Origin: Ischnura elegans
Lineage: Eukaryota; Arthropoda; Insecta; Odonata; Coenagrionidae
Direction of reading: 5' to 3'
DNA length: 64,000 nt
Assembly (NCBI RefSeq): GCF_921293095.1
Contig: NC_060254.1
Coordinates: 109,826,917 to 109,890,916, forward strand
The stretch's first letter is position 1. Every line of letters starts with the position of its first letter. Shown piece by piece: positions 1 through 13,335 of this stretch. Position numbers and translations under genes: made by a program. The notes beneath the pieces are model-generated. The model did no database searches, was not told the DNA's origin, and saw only the letters and a program-made list of their open reading frames with translations.

Positions 1-3000
1 TCGGAAAAAAGCGTCGCTGTAAACCATTACCTATTCCGATTCCCGCACTACTCCTCGGCCAAAGCGCGCTCAAAATTTTCATAATATTTTAAGGTCAGAA
101 TGAAATTGTGTAAACATAACGGAAACTGCTCAATTCAGCGTTGGCAATTAATACCAGAAACTAAGGTTTTCCCCCAGTTTTCCATCATAAATACATGCAT
201 GTTCGACTAAAAAATAAAGGTAACACATAATAGCAGCAAATATTGTTCTCTCATTGGCGAATGTAAGCGGTAAATGCATTAGGTCATTTGTGAATAAAAA
301 GATATATCATATAAAATTCTTACGGGCATTAATACTCCTTCATAACTCAGTACCGGCAATTGATACTCAGAAATTAGAGAGCAAAACACAAAATAATCTT
401 TCCAGAGAAAGATCCTGTCCTGATGTTCATGGAATTTTCCTAAATTTAACAGCTTGAGGCATAACAGCGTGGAAAGGCCAACAAATGGCAGACATTTAAA
501 TGAAAAAATGAAAAGGGCATCGTTTGTGTTTCATTTCAAGCCTGCCGCGTGAACGAAGGTGAAATTCACATTAATCACCAAGAGAAAAAATTCCCAACAC
601 CGGGAATCGAACCACCAATCAGTCCACTACGCCATCCAGGTTCTTAACTTCCCATGGCATTTTACCGAAGGAGCTGAGGACGTAGAAGGATGGAGAGGGA
701 GGGAGCCGAGCAGCATGGCGTTATGTAGAGGCCGTCGCCGCCGGTGGGGCGCATCTAAAAACCGAAGACATGTACGGGAAAGATTGCAGGCGTTACGTAG
801 AACGCACGAGGCAAGATCGACCCCAGCCCACGGCGATCAAACTATAAAACTGCAGCTAAACAGCCGGAGCGATCGGGGCATGAGAGGCGCATTTGCCTCG
901 ACCGAACAGGCGGAACGATTTCCATGCCATTCACGATAAGTCCACGAAGCGGAGGAAGGATGCTCAAGTGATCCACCACAAGAGGAAACCATTCTAGTCG
1001 GGGTGTCCCCTCCACCGCCCCAATGCGAAAAAATTAAAGTGTCAGGCAAAGCCTAATAAAATGTCACATGATTCAATTCACAACGCCCCCCACCCGAAGG
1101 GTCTTCTCATTGACAGTTCAGTTACTTAGTTGATTCTTTTACTCAAAATTCCGATTAGAGGAAAAAATGTAGGGAGACCGGGGCTAGATCGGTACAGGGG
1201 TTTGTTCGCACTCTGTGACAGTCACTTATGAAACCGATCGAGAGAACGAGCTACAACTGGAACACTTATGTTGAAGCCGCCAACCCTCTTCACTCCACGC
1301 CCGGTCAGTTACCAAGGAATGGATGATTAAATATGACGATGTAATGCGGGTTAATCTCATTGATACTTTTATTTGGCTGACATTTAACTTTTTTTTAATG
1401 AATATAACTTCAATATCGACAGCGGTGGTTTTAACTAAACAGAAAAAGGCGCGATGGGGCTAGTTCGATCATTTTACACGGGGTTAGTTCTTACAGCTCA
1501 ATGGGTGTTCAATTTACAGGCTAGTTGTTCATTTATTATATATCTCTCTTCACACGACGACTTCAAAAAGGGTACTGCCACTATTTCATTGAGACTCGTA
1601 GTTCTGCGAGTAATTCTCGATTCAAAGAGGCTTAATTTGAAACGGTATTTTGACAAGGAAACCAAGTGAAGAGCAAATCATATTTTAGAATAATTAAAAA
1701 ATGAAGAAAAATAATGTTAAAGCCTTATAACAACAAACTTGCCTGCTTATTTCTGTCCCAATCACATTACTCCTCTTTTAAAATAATTGCCACAGAAAGA
1801 AGAAAATTAGGAATGGTAGATATTCCACCAAGTGATTGCAGTTCATAACCATCTTATACAATATTCAACTGTTCTCTCTTCACATTAATATGGTAACTTG
1901 GAATACAACATAATTGCAGGTAATCTACTACACCGCACACGAAATGAAGTTTCAAATTAAAAAATTGCTTCAGAATATAAAGTAATGTGATTCGCAACGG
2001 TTCAGTAATAATTTTGAAATTTAAAATTAAATCGAAATTCTATTTAAATGCAGAGGGAATCAATTGGAGAAGACTAAGCTGTCCACCTAGCAACGCTACT
2101 ATTAAATGCACTGCTATTTATAAAGAAAACGTGAACATTCCATGATTTTCCACTTCTTTAAATACATGTATAGATTCGTCATTCCGAGAATTAAGCAAAA
2201 GTACTGGCCGCTGCTGAAAACATCAACACGAAAGACATAAACAAAAAACAATCGCCAATAGAAAGCAATAAGTCACAGAAATCGACTATTGTTCTCTGCG
2301 TGCGCTGACGTCAAGTTATCACATCAGAGTGGCGATGCGCATGGATGTATTCAAAAGCGCAGACCGAAGGAGGCGCAGGCGTCGCGGCGGGCAGTGAGGT
2401 AACTGAAGGATCACAAAATAACTACTCGCTCGCGAAGGTGACCAACAAACGCTGCGAGGAGTGGGCTACGACTGCAAACGGGCAATGGAGTGGGCTGCAC
2501 ACTCGTTTAATACGTCCATGTGGATTCCGGAGGGCGCTTCGTGACCTTAGCAGCCCAAGGTCGAGCACAGGCAGTGCGGCAAAACGGAATCAACACACTG
2601 GGCCGGCTACATTGGTGATGAGACGAGACTTAAAAAGTAACGAGAAGGACTGAAGTGACAACAGCGCCTTCTTGGGAGACACTAAAAAGAGCGCCTGCAC
2701 GAGTTCTTTTTCGGCTACCTCACTTGAGGGCACGGCGATATCTATGGAGATTGGGCGACAGGATTAGGCATTCACCACATTTGCCTAAAATCGCACATTT
2801 GGTGCTGAGTGAGGTTGTAAAAAGACATCGACTAGAACATCAAACAACTCTGCGAACTTTCGCAGAATGATAAGCGGTCTGCAGAGTGATATAACATGTA
2901 CTATCATATCCAACGGCTTCAGGTCCACTTCGTTTAAGTAGATATCATTCATTTCAGCATAATTATGCAGTCGTCAACAATTTACAAATTAACATTAAAA

Positions 3001-4785
3001 ACAATAAAAAATAAACAAAAAAATGTTGAAGACAAAAAAATTGTGTTGTAAAATAAATGATATTGTACAATTGTTACCAAAACTCCCGTATTCGCATAAG
3101 TAAGTGTTACCATTTCAGAATCAATCGTCGCAGAGAGACTGAAAAAAGCCTGAAAAAATTCGGCACAGGTATGGTAGGATTGTATATTATGGGGAGGTTT
3201 CTTTGAACGACTTTACCATCGTAACCCTCTAACATTTCGGGCGGGGGGGTTGAATTGAGAATACGGTCATACATTGGTTATATATGGACTAATTAAGGAC
3301 CGGCTGTAGTGTCCCTTTCCACCAACACCCACATGGGGAGACTATTTACTAAGGTATGATTGGAATAAAATGGTTAACACAGAAAAATAACTCGGAGAGG
3401 TGGTATCCAAAGAAAGTCATTCATGACAGTGCACTTGTGATTTGATGCCGGACTTTTAAGGCATGATTTGGGAAGGAAGAGGTCATAAGGATAGAGTGCG
3501 TGCCTACTGACAGGAAAGGACTGGGTTTTTGAAGGTTTAAGTAAAGCCCACTGGCACCCTCACAACTGGCTCATTACCCTAAATGCGCAAAATCAACACG
3601 CCAGTCGATTAGTCCCGGTAGAGCTCAAACCTCACCCATTCAAACTAACCCTCGTTACGATCCCATGACTGAGTGAGTTACAATACTAAGAGAACCAAAG
3701 AGTGTGTTATGCATTATAAAGGATATATTTCATGGAATAATATACCCCAATATGCACGTACACACAACTGTAAAATCAAGACGTACTCTATCACAAAAAC
3801 ACAATTGTCTCACGAAATTGATTAAAAAATATCAATCAAGGAAGTGGCCCAATCCCAGAAAACAATCCCTAGAAGTGCGTTACAGAATTTAAAATGCCGT
3901 ACAGCTTCCTCATCATTCATAATGCCAGAAATTAATAACGAGAGATATGAAAATTAATAGTAAAATGGCTATATTTTAACACAAAAAAGTATATTAACCC
4001 GAGCACACTCTAAATCTCAACTAATAAAATCAAATTACCACTTATAGCAATAAAAACAAAAAGCATACATTCCGCACATGAATGTTATTTTCTAAAGCAC
4101 ACAACCTTGGAGCGGAGCTGTCCCTTACCCTAAATAGGATGAATTCACCTGAGGTCTGGGGTAAGCTCTACCCTATGCCATACAAACCAATTTTCGGGGT
4201 TAAACACTGATAGTATGTGAATGTGAACAAATTTTCCCTTTAGACATTCCCATCTACACTCACATTAAAAGCTAGATCGGCTTGAAAAAATAACCCGTTT
4301 CCCCCATTAATGTTTACAGACAATGTCCTCGCTTAATAAGAATCCAGTTTATATTCTAAGTGACTCAATCACTCGGAATCACAGATGGATAATAATTTTT
4401 TACATGTTAATTCGAACATCACATTATCACCCCTGTGGAAACACCCTTCTTCGATTGTGACCACACAGGTTCTTATATCGCTTTTAAACACGCGATACTC
4501 CATCACTGTCACTACTCAAGCAATAATAACGTGCTATTTCACATTACAAATACTGCGAACTGGGTGAATGCTTACTTCATTGACATTACGATTCATTAAA
4601 CGGCGTTCATTTCCTGAGCAAAAGATTGAGCATTAAATTAGAACTAAAACTTTCCACACTATTCCATGCACACATAGTTTTATTTTTATCATTATATTGA
4701 TACTTCCCGTTTCCCCAACATTCCTAGTAACAGAAACTTCGAAGAAACTTCACGCCCAATTACACTTACGATTCCTAGCGGGGTA
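1..4785. other. Gene-poor stretch, no gene recognised apart from a SINE head
   Basis: AT-rich sequence with only short open frames that look random. The longest (102 codons at 2345-2653, plus) lies in a locally GC-richer stretch with no recognisable domain or splice context. A tRNA-derived SINE head is listed separately near 590-650. It may be the intron or downstream part of the CLASP gene, whose later exons should lie on the minus strand to the left, but no TOG-domain exon was recognised here. Confidence 0.5.
592..650 (-). repeat. tRNA-derived SINE head (fragment)
   Basis: Read on the minus strand, a Pol III A-box-like stretch (TGGCGTAGTGG) is followed closely by a near-consensus B box (GGTTCGATTCCC). 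The spacing is too short for an intact tRNA, which points to a degraded tRNA-derived SINE or tRNA pseudogene. Element ends are not defined. Confidence 0.5.
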
Positions 4786-5026
4786 TAAAGGCCTAGTTAC
4801 ACGATACATTAACACGTAAGGGTTAATGTCTAAATGTATGAACGCGAGAATGAACGCCAAAATGCACCGTGTAACCACCCAACTTGTACGAACGCATGCA
4901 CAGAAAATAGAACATGTTCTAATTTGGTTAATGCATTCGTACATGTTCCTTTCCGGTCCACCAAAATCATTCACGCAAACAGACATTAACTTGTACGTGT
5001 TAATATACCGTGTAACCAGGCCTTTA
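4786..5026. mobile_element. Foldback MITE, family 1, copy 1 (241 bp)
   Basis: Terminal inverted repeats beginning TAAAGGCCTAGTTACACG enclose subterminal arms containing TTAACACGTA-type palindromes, so the whole element can fold on itself. An equally long copy in the opposite orientation lies at 11122-11362. No coding capacity. Two mirror-image short open frames are by-products of the palindromic structure. The mobilising transposase is not identifiable. Confidence 0.8.
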
Positions 5027-7196
5027 AAGTCATTCAAAGGCAAAGAAGAAATCACGACTTTAAGTTACCAAAATTACCATATTTCGCCACTCGATACTTG
5101 GGGGGAAACACAAGTTGGCACACGAATCGAGAATCCTTATGCAGGGAATCAGGGGCTCACTCGCTAACGCGGACGCCGGACTCCTGACGACAGGGTTCAT
5201 TGACACAGTACCCTGAGAAACACCCCCAAGTCTTTGCGGCAAGCAAAATTGTTTGCGATTCGCCTGATTTCACGAACCACATCAACCATCCCCAAGAAGC
5301 TGAGAACTACACACACGTCTGGTTGGAGGAGGAGAGTGGGTTGAAATGAGTGAAAAACGACAGGACTTAGGGCGATGCGGTACGATGCAGGCAAACCAGA
5401 CGAGTAGGAACGTATTCTACGACGACGGTGGGCTGGGTTGACCGCGAGAAAAGGCGTGGGCGAGTTGCTTTTCACCACGACAGCACTAGCTCAAAATCAA
5501 GCCAAGAATTTTGAACATACGAATTTTTTTGGGATACGAATACGCCCTCGAGTTCGCTGAACACTTCTTCTTCTGCATTAACTAAACATTGGTGGACAGA
5601 AAATAATTTTCGGGCAATGTGTGGAGACTATCATTAAGTAGACTATAAATGCGTGTTTACACGATTGATGCGAAAACACATTCATCGCAAAAATTACACG
5701 GTGTAAATGCCTGAAATTGTGCAACTGCATGAATGCGGGGCCAGAAAATCGGAAGGGTAAATGAACCGTGACGACACGATTTAAAACTCAATCATAAATT
5801 AAAAGCATTGACATTTTCCCCTATATCCCCGAAACAATGACTACACGGCGGTCTATTCAATCATAAATATACTAGAATCGAATATTTAAAAGTACTTCCA
5901 AAGTCACGAAGTGTTATCATTGCGAATACTTCCATACTTAGAACATGATCCAATAACTGGTTTCAACCTAATGGTGCAATGAACGCCAAATAATCACCTG
6001 AAAATATAATTTAAGTTCCAGTAGTTTCAATTAAACGTTGTGAACTGCCCACAAGAATATGCGAAATTTTACTATTCAAGTCGTCGCTGACAGTGGCGTC
6101 GAACAAGGGATACTGAGTGCAATGGGTAAACTGAATAACCAGGTAAACATGGAGCCCACAATAAATACAAATCGTGAAAGAGGGATGCTGGCCACAGACA
6201 ATAATAACAACTTACAGCTGGACTGAGATTAAATGAATAATGGCCGTTCATCTGAATTACAAGGATAATTATTAAACAATGTAACATACGAATTAAGATA
6301 ACCGATAGACGGATGCCTTTAAAAATGACATTCATGCCATCTTTGCAGCACAGGCTGATATGCAACAAGAAACAATAACACAACTGTTTACTTTATCAAT
6401 AGTCTAACACGATGCAAGAAAAAGCTACCAATTACATGTTCATAACATCTGAGAGAAAAAATGAAGGGTTAAAGCCGAAATAACGAAATGTAAAACTGAA
6501 TAATGAAGAAGAGATATCACAATATTAGATTTCTCAGATAAAAGAATAGAATTACAAAATCCATTGACCTATTGAAGTAAAAATAACTGACTACGATAAA
6601 ACAATAAATTAGATTGGTTTTTGGAAAACACAGACCAGACTTGTTATACGCGTAAAACACCATGAAGTATAATCTACCAATATAGGTGGACCCAAGTTAT
6701 GACAATTATTTCACCCATGGTGATAATGGAAATAATGATAGTCAGGGAAATAATGCACAATAAAATTCAAAGGCAACCTATACGTTAAACATTAATTATA
6801 CTATAATCCAAAAGATATTTAAGAACAGTCGAACTGAAGGGCACCGCACACTTAGCGAAGAAATGATTCTCGAGTATTTATTGGTTTCACACGCAAACAC
6901 ATTATACAAGATAATTCCAACACTGCCCTCACACACCCTGTAATTATCACTGCGGTCATACGTAGTTCTTCCAGCACACTACGAAACCAGATTCCCACGC
7001 TTGGATGACAACTTCCATATCGAGATAATTTTGGGATTAACAGCAACACAACCGGCTTCGTGTAAAATAAAACTTCAACTGAACACCAGCACTTGAGGAT
7101 AATTCCTACATTCTGTTGTAGATATCCGTTAGGGCTTGCACTAAAGATCTCCACCGGCATTATTCAAAACTAGAAACACACGACTGATACACCTAC
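5027..7196. other. Non-coding stretch, probable CLASP intron
   Basis: No gene recognised. A short patch at 5640-5750 resembles MITE termini (tttacacg and its complement cgtgtaaa facing each other) and may be a decayed foldback element. The rest is AT-rich unique-looking sequence downstream (minus strand) of the first CLASP coding exon. Confidence 0.45.
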
Positions 7197-7458
7197 CTTA
7201 AAGTTGCAGCTCTGCACCCAAGGTATTAAACCATCGATGAACTGTCCAATATCCGCGCATTCGATGGGTTGATCAGGGTTTCCTAAGACAGTAGTTACAG
7301 CAGATCCTATAGCAAGTTTCTTCTTTGTGTCGGTGGTCGACAGTAACGGCATTAAAGTATCCAAAGTAATTTGAGTTCCAGGAGGGATCCCAATGGACAC
7401 AGCCAACTGGCGGAGGGAAGGATGAGGGGCAGATGCCATCGTGGGGGTGATAAAAACA
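7197..7458 (-). CDS. CLASP: CLASP/MAST/Orbit, first coding exon (partial gene)
   Basis: CLIP-associating protein: a microtubule plus-end binding factor that promotes rescue and stabilises spindle and cortical microtubules through TOG domains. Seen here: a 3' splice site (ccttgacag) ahead of 19 nt of 5'UTR, ATG at 7439-7437, 81 codons, then an AAG/GTAGGT donor at 7197 in phase 0. The stretch CADIGQFIDGLIPWVQ near residues 60-76 matches the start of the TOG1 domain of insect Orbit/MAST, where a similar IDGLMPW segment occurs. The N-terminal 50 residues are family-variable. Remaining exons were not found and should lie to the left on the same strand. Identity rests on this one conserved block. 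Confidence 0.75.
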
Positions 7459-8543
7459 CTGTCAAGGAAAATGGAGAAAAATTAAAACATGTCAACCAAT
7501 TCAACTTGATAGTCGATAACAAAATTTACATGAACGTGCTGCATTTCATCTGCAGGCTTACTAGAGCAAAACAGAAACACACAAAAATCATTTATTTAGA
7601 TAAAATTACTTGCCGTACTTCAATAATTAATAATTGCCTCCCCGCACTAAAAAGATAGTAAAACCAAGAACACACCAAAATAAATTACCAACACGTTAAA
7701 ATCTCCAAATCAGAACAAAATTGATTATTAAACGCCTCAATCGAAAATTATGTCACATAACATCTGTAAACACTGGTTGAATCTTGGTCACATGAACACA
7801 TGAGATAATACATATACACCAGAACCTGGAATACTACAAGAAATCCTCTAATAACAATGTATCACCTAAAAAGTAAGAAGCCAGGTGAAGACATGCTTTC
7901 ATTTTATTGGAACTGTTATGTCGGTATGTTAACCAAAGCAACAAAAATATCAACCACCAACATCAAGTAATGATGAGCAAATTCAAATTAGTAGTATCTT
8001 ACACGCACAAATATTAGTGAGTAATACGAACAAACATGCATTCACCAGGTTTCTGCTACACGGAAAGCAAACCAATCATTTTAACGATTTTAAGTGAATA
8101 TCAGAGTTGCTCAAATGTGAAACCCTTCACGAGTGAAATTACAAGAGAACTATAAGGAAAGGACCCCAAGACTATACAAATGGGAAACCAGCATCTCTTA
8201 TTCACCTCTCGTACTTAAGCATAACTTATTCCCCCTTCACCTGCTTTACTTCCTTCACCAGCAACTATACTAAAGAAATAACACGATGGCATATAGAGGA
8301 CCATTTCTGAAACATATATGGTCCAGGTGTGCCAAAACTTAAAGAGCCAAAACAAATTTCAGTATTCAGCATTGGAATCAACACTAAGAAAACAATACAG
8401 CCTATTGTTCTGAGCACTTTCACGCCGATTTTGAATGTGGTCTGAGGGTCGATACCATAATGTACTGAAATTCTCCGCACACACTGATATACTTGCAAAT
8501 ATTAAACGAAACGGAAATTGGAGGGAATTAAAATCTCACAAAC
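7459..8543 (-). other. First intron of the CLASP gene (inferred)
   Basis: Lies between the candidate 5'UTR exon (donor at 8543/8542) and the acceptor at 7459-7460. A 77-codon open frame at 8265-8498 on the minus strand has a hydrophobic middle, but no start context or family match was recognised. It could be an unused frame or an alternative 5' exon. Confidence 0.4.
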
Positions 8544-8680
8544 CTCTTAAATTCTCCAAAAGAGGCATTCACTAAACGGAACGAGGCCACAGAAATGCAT
8601 CAACTTCTTCTCATGTCCGCCATGTTCCTCAACTGTAGAAGACTCGCGCCTCTAGGTTATCATTTGTGAAACACAGGCAA
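8544..8680 (-). other. Candidate first, non-coding exon of CLASP
   Basis: On the minus strand a GAG/GTTTGT donor-like site closes a stretch that contains a YY1-like AACATGGCGG motif (8617-8626), common at animal housekeeping transcription starts. The exon limit on the 5' side is a guess. It would splice to the acceptor at 7459-7460. The motif contains ATG, so a short upstream open frame is possible. Confidence 0.35.
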
Positions 8681-8706
8681 GCTGGATGTGACGTCATGGT
8701 CACGTG
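8617..8706 (-). promoter_or_regulatory. Candidate housekeeping promoter of CLASP
   Basis: Clustered within 90 bp: a YY1-like ATGGCGG (8617-8626, minus), a perfect CRE palindrome TGACGTCA (8689-8696) and an E-box palindrome CACGTG (8701-8706). Position just upstream of the CLASP 5' exon fits a promoter. Inferred from motifs only. Confidence 0.4.
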
Positions 8707-9930
8707 ACAAAACCATATTTGGAAAACTTAATGTTTCATAAAATTATAGAAATTAGAGTTTTAATCCTGTTTAAATATATTTAAAAAATTTATTTTGATT
8801 TTTTAACCCTAATTAATATAAAAAGGTATTATAAACAGCACAACTATTTTTGCTTTGACTTATATATTGCACGCGGGACGATGAATGCTGGGGAGTATTA
8901 TTTAGTTAGAGCTTTAATTGTATTTATTTGTGATTATACGTCATGGTGCCCAGTAACGGATGAAAAAGACGTGCTTTATTTGAGTGAACATCATTTTAGC
9001 AACATGGCTCTATTTTTCTGAACTAAAAGGTAAAATATTTGTGATAAATTTATCTTAATTTAGATTCAGCCAATCGACATGGAAATCAAACTCATTCGTC
9101 GTCTTTTAAGAGACTAATCTTAGAGTTTTTCTCAAATAAATTTTCCAGAATTGGTTTTACTTTGACTTAGGAGTGAATTTCAACATGCTTTCGGCAAGAC
9201 CAATCCGTAATAACCCACAATGTCTTTGATATAAAATCCATTTTACAATGTGTGCAATCACGGTAGATTTGGCATCAATTATGTTTATTCATTCCCTTCA
9301 AATGACGACATAGTTACATTTACCTACCTTAGGATCAATAGTGACTGTTAGCTTATGTAATTAATTGCTGTACTCCAATTGTATGATGAGATTTGCTCCA
9401 TTAGCTATGGTAAGCAATAATTGACATAATATGTATTAACCCTGTATTAATTACATTTTCGCCATAGTATATCATAAAATTGCGATATCTGTTTCTTACC
9501 CTACAATTTTATGATCATTGTGGTTTAATTCATGTGGCTTATGACTTTCATTGGTGGTAATCAGTAATCCTTAGTAAATTGCCTGTTGTGGTCGGGAACA
9601 ATAACTTTTTTTGCCAGATGTACTTTTTTCAATCGCCAGAAAGTAGTGCGTCCAATAATTTAAATATCTTTGATTGACTCCCCATAGCTTTATCTTTTCA
9701 TGCCATTGGGGTCATGAACTGAACTACATACAATCCTATGATTCAGGTGTGCTTGTTTTCCATCTTTCATGGATCCAGATTGTTTTCAAAAGTATCATTT
9801 TGGCACACCATTTCTTGTTCATTGGAATTAAAGTTCCTCTTGTATACAAATTATAATTTCAAGCTTCAATATAATTGATACCTCTTTTAGTATTAAACAC
9901 AGCGAAAGTAGGAGGGTAAAGCCAGGAGTC
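8707..9930. other. Intergenic, nothing recognised
   Basis: AT-rich sequence with no convincing open frame, RNA gene or repeat ends. Confidence 0.5.
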
Positions 9931-11000
9931 AATCAGTTTATTTGTCATTAAATGATGTAAATCACAATGGACATCGTCAAAAGGTACATACAGACATAAA
10001 AGGAAAAAACAATATGAAACAACTTCGATACAAACATTATGTATAAGTCAGGTATTACAATAATAATAATTGACCCTTTAATCCTAGACCTCTTCATCAC
10101 AGAGGCCTTTTAGATCCCCGGACATGTATTCATCAATTGAATACAGGGGTTTCCTGCACAACCATTTCTGGGACATTTTTTGAAACTTAGTTTTGTCTTT
10201 TACTTTCATCGCCGCTGGCAGTATGTTATATGCCCTTATGGCCATGTTTTTATAACTATTTTTTTTGTCTTTGTCAGTCTCCGGAATGGTATATCCAGGT
10301 CATCTTTGTGCCTGGTGTGGTATGTGTGTACCTTAGACCTACATGTCAAATTTGCCAAGTTTTCTTTGGCATATTTAGGTAACTCATATATGTAGAGGGA
10401 ATACACAGTCATTATGCCTTATTTAAGGAAGAGAGGTTTGCAGTAATCCATATGCTTCAAAGTAAATAGTGTCCTTATGGCTTTCTTTTGCAACAACAGC
10501 ACCTTACTTGCTAAATTGCAACATGTCATGCTGTACCATGTCGAAGGCTATACTAAGGTTGCCCTGTACCATTGCAGTATATTCATTTGTTTCGAAACCT
10601 TCTATAATTTTAGCACAAATACTTTCCACAGCATGAGTGGTAGCCTTACCATGTCTGAAACCATATTAACTAGGTGTTAGAAACTTATTATACTCGATTT
10701 AGGCCATCAGTTGATTTTTCAATGTTGTTTCTATTATTTTGGACATGACAGGTACTATGGACACTGGTCTATAGTTGCCTGGATCTGTTTTAGTGCCTTT
10801 CTTATAAATGGGTATTATTTTTGATAGTTTAAGTATGTGTGGAAATTTGCCTTGAGAGAGACAGCTGTTTATGAAAAATGTCAAAGGTATTGCAATTACA
10901 TCAATCATTTGCTTTATTAGATTATTAGAGAAACCCAAGTTGTCCCTAATGGTTGAGGATTAGAATCTTTTGACTAAATTGATAACTTCTTGTGGTTCAA
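9930..11000 (-). pseudogene. Non-LTR retrotransposon remnant (CR1/Jockey-like RT)
   Basis: On the minus strand, 10938-10699 encodes a clear reverse-transcriptase N-terminal block (motif GNYRPVSIVPVMSKIIE, preceded by KLSKIIPIYKKG). Downstream frames continue with VSICAKIIEGFE and IAFDMVQHDML-type motifs. After an apparent internal deletion the typical C-terminal tail follows (IRAYNILPAAMK ... LYSIDEYMSGD) near 10200-10090. The element ends in an ATT-rich 3' tail around 10060. Frameshifts, stops and the loss of the catalytic YxDD region show it is dead. Confidence 0.8.
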
Positions 11001-11121
11001 CAAGTTTCCATTGAGACTTAATTTTGTTGTATGTAGTATGGTAGTAAACAGTGTAACAAATTTTGCACCTTAATTTAGGTGTTTCAGAAGTTTTTAACTA
11101 ATTGGCAGCGCGATATTTGGC

Positions 11122-11362
11122 TAAAGGCCTGTTTACACGATACATTAACACATACGTGTTAATGTCTGTTTGCGTGAATGATTTTTGTGGACTGGAACGG
11201 AACTTGTACGAATGCATGAACCAAATTATAGCAGGTTCTATTTTCTGTGCATGCATTCGTACAAGTTGGGTGGTTACATGGTGCATTTTGGCATTCATTC
11301 TCGCATTCATACATTTTGACATTAACCCGTACGTGTTAATGTACCTTGTAAACAGGCCTTTA
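11122..11362. mobile_element. Foldback MITE, family 1, copy 2 (241 bp)
   Basis: Same family and length as 4786-5026, inserted in the opposite orientation. Begins TAAAGGCCTGTTTACACG and ends with its inverted complement. Inner arms carry TTAACACGTACGTGTTAA-like palindromes. Non-coding. Confidence 0.85.
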
Positions 11363-11576
11363 TACATGAATGCATATTTACCTTGAGCTTACTCTCATCA
11401 TGCAATAACATTATTTGCTATTATTTAATTCTTAATGAATTGGTGATGGGCACTGATTTTTCTGTATACTAATATTTCCATAGAATCAATCTAAGTAAAT
11501 AAGTTTTAAAACTGTACTATTTTATCACTCTTAATTTTCCTTGCCATAATTGAACTGCAATCATTATCGATAAGAT

Positions 11577-11630
11577 AAGAAAAATTAAGAATACCAATTG
11601 AGATCTCAATTGGTATTCTTAATTTTTCTT
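11577..11630. repeat. 54-bp perfect palindrome without spacer
   Basis: Two 27-nt arms meet at an AGATCT centre and are exact inverse complements. No coding context. It lies in AT-rich DNA close to a MITE. Confidence 0.9.
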
Positions 11631-12439
11631 CCTAATGCATGTCCAAATTTCAAATTGATGTATTTGGATTCATTCATACTTGGAGTCTGATTTTTTCATG
11701 ATTTAATTTTAAATTGTATCTCATGTACAATTGAAAATTCTTTTATTATCTTAAGACTTAAATTACCCAATTTTTTTGTTTTCTAAAATTATCGGATTCA
11801 TCATTGCTAACCTACCCGTGGCCCTAGGTCCATTGAGTGGTGAGAACTATTTATTCCACAGCTTGATAGCTTGGACCACTATCTAGCTCAGCCAACCCCA
11901 CTTCCTCCTAAATCCTATAAAGAATTATTTAAAAAGTACTTTGATTCATAATGTTCTACAAATCAACTTCCTCTTCCTCTGATTATTTTTATGTGTCTAT
12001 TAAGATATCAAAGAGCTATATTTTTATTTGAATCATGAAGTAGCAATAGCTCTTCATCCATTCTTATTGATATTTATATGAAATAAGTTATTAAATTTCT
12101 TCTATTTAAACTCTCCCTAAAGTACAATTTATGATCTCATCCTTGTACTCATTTTTCAATTTTCCCAGAATGCAAAATGTTGAGCATTATCTTCAAATTT
12201 CTTCCTAACTATAAAATCTTTCCTCATTTCTGGTTAGCAAGCTTTGAAAAGGTGTGAAGAACAAGGCTGGATGATATATGCTGTTAGAAAATAAATGGAT
12301 TTGAAAAGATGACTTCGGAGCCACAAGTGATGAAATGGTGGTTATTGAAGCTGTGTTTGTTGCATGACTGACTCTGATGTGTCCTCTTCTGAGAATTTTG
12401 ATAATCTTGAGCATATTTACTGTTTTTTATGAATGCCAT

Positions 12440-13335
12440 TGCAGAGCAGATATGGTACTCTATATTTAGATGTTATGGACAACCTGGCGGATGCTCTCAG
12501 TTACTTCAAGCTCAGTGGCAAGCCAATCAACAAAAAGAAAACTGAGGCACATGTTATGTAATGTGCAACACAAGAGAGAAAGCTGGGACAAACATTAATG
12601 AGGAAAACAAAACTTGAAGCAGTTAAATAACTTTGTTTCTTGAGAAGCCAAACAACTAACAATGGCTGATACGAGATATGTATAAATAGTCAGTAGAATA
12701 GTGCAAGTGAGGAGTGCTTCCTGCAAAAAGAAGTATCTACTAAAAGCTGAGAATACAGGTATAGAAGTACAGGGACAATTCATCAGATGCTGCACGTGCA
12801 GCATGTCTATCTACATGAGCGAGGCTTGGATGTTGACAGTTGCAGAAAATTCAAGAATGGAAGCATTTTAAATGTGGCACAACAGAAGAATGATGAAGAT
12901 AAAATGCATTTACTTGGTTAGAAATGAGGAACTGCTTAAACGAGGGGAAGTTGAAGAGTTTTCTTAAAAACTCTGAGAGGAAGGCAAGATAACTTAGATG
13001 GCCACATTATGAGGAAAGTACCGTATTTCTCCGAATATAGTCCCCCCCCCCTAATTTTGAGGCTTCAGTTTCGGAAAAAGTTATTTAAAATGCGCTTGAA
13101 TATAGCCCTTTACTTTTACCACAGGCATTTTCGGAAAAAAAGGGGGGGACTATATTCAGACATATACAGTAATCATAGGAAAGGAAGAAGGACAAGGGAT
13201 TATTCTGAATGAATTATATAGGACAGGTAATTAAGGATGTTAAAGAGAAGATATTCGTCACTATGAATAGGCTACTTGATAGGAAAGTGGGATGGAGAGC
13301 TGTATTTGACCAGTCGTTGCATTATTAAGTTATGA
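12440..13335 (+). pseudogene. LINE 3' half (endonuclease-RT type), broken, plus strand
   Basis: Degenerate frames show the C-terminal half of an insect non-LTR element: a block with KPINKKKTEAHVM, a cysteine-containing segment, then GRQDNLDGHIMRK and the typical end (IIEGK.EGQGD ... IGQVIKDVK ... RKVGWRAVFDQS-like). Many stops. A 153-bp MITE (13019-13171) interrupts the frame just after GHIMRK. The 3' end is near 13335. The 5' part (RT core) is missing. Confidence 0.7.
13019..13171. mobile_element. MITE (153 bp) inserted in the LINE fragment
   Basis: Imperfect terminal inverted repeats (TACCGTATTTCTCCGAATA on the left, TACTGTATATGTCTGAATA read from the right) followed by runs of C and G. TA flanks both ends, as expected of Tc1/mariner-mobilised MITEs. 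It splits the LINE reading frame. Confidence 0.75.

Noticed and set aside
2345-2870. Two consecutive plus-strand frames (102 and 71 codons)
   Set aside because: GC-richer local composition explains their length. No domain, splice site or poly(A) context.
4750-5167. Overlapping mirror-image open frames of about 100 codons at 4750-5167 and 11098-11386
   Set aside because: They fall exactly on the two foldback MITEs. Palindromic sequence makes similar frames on both strands.
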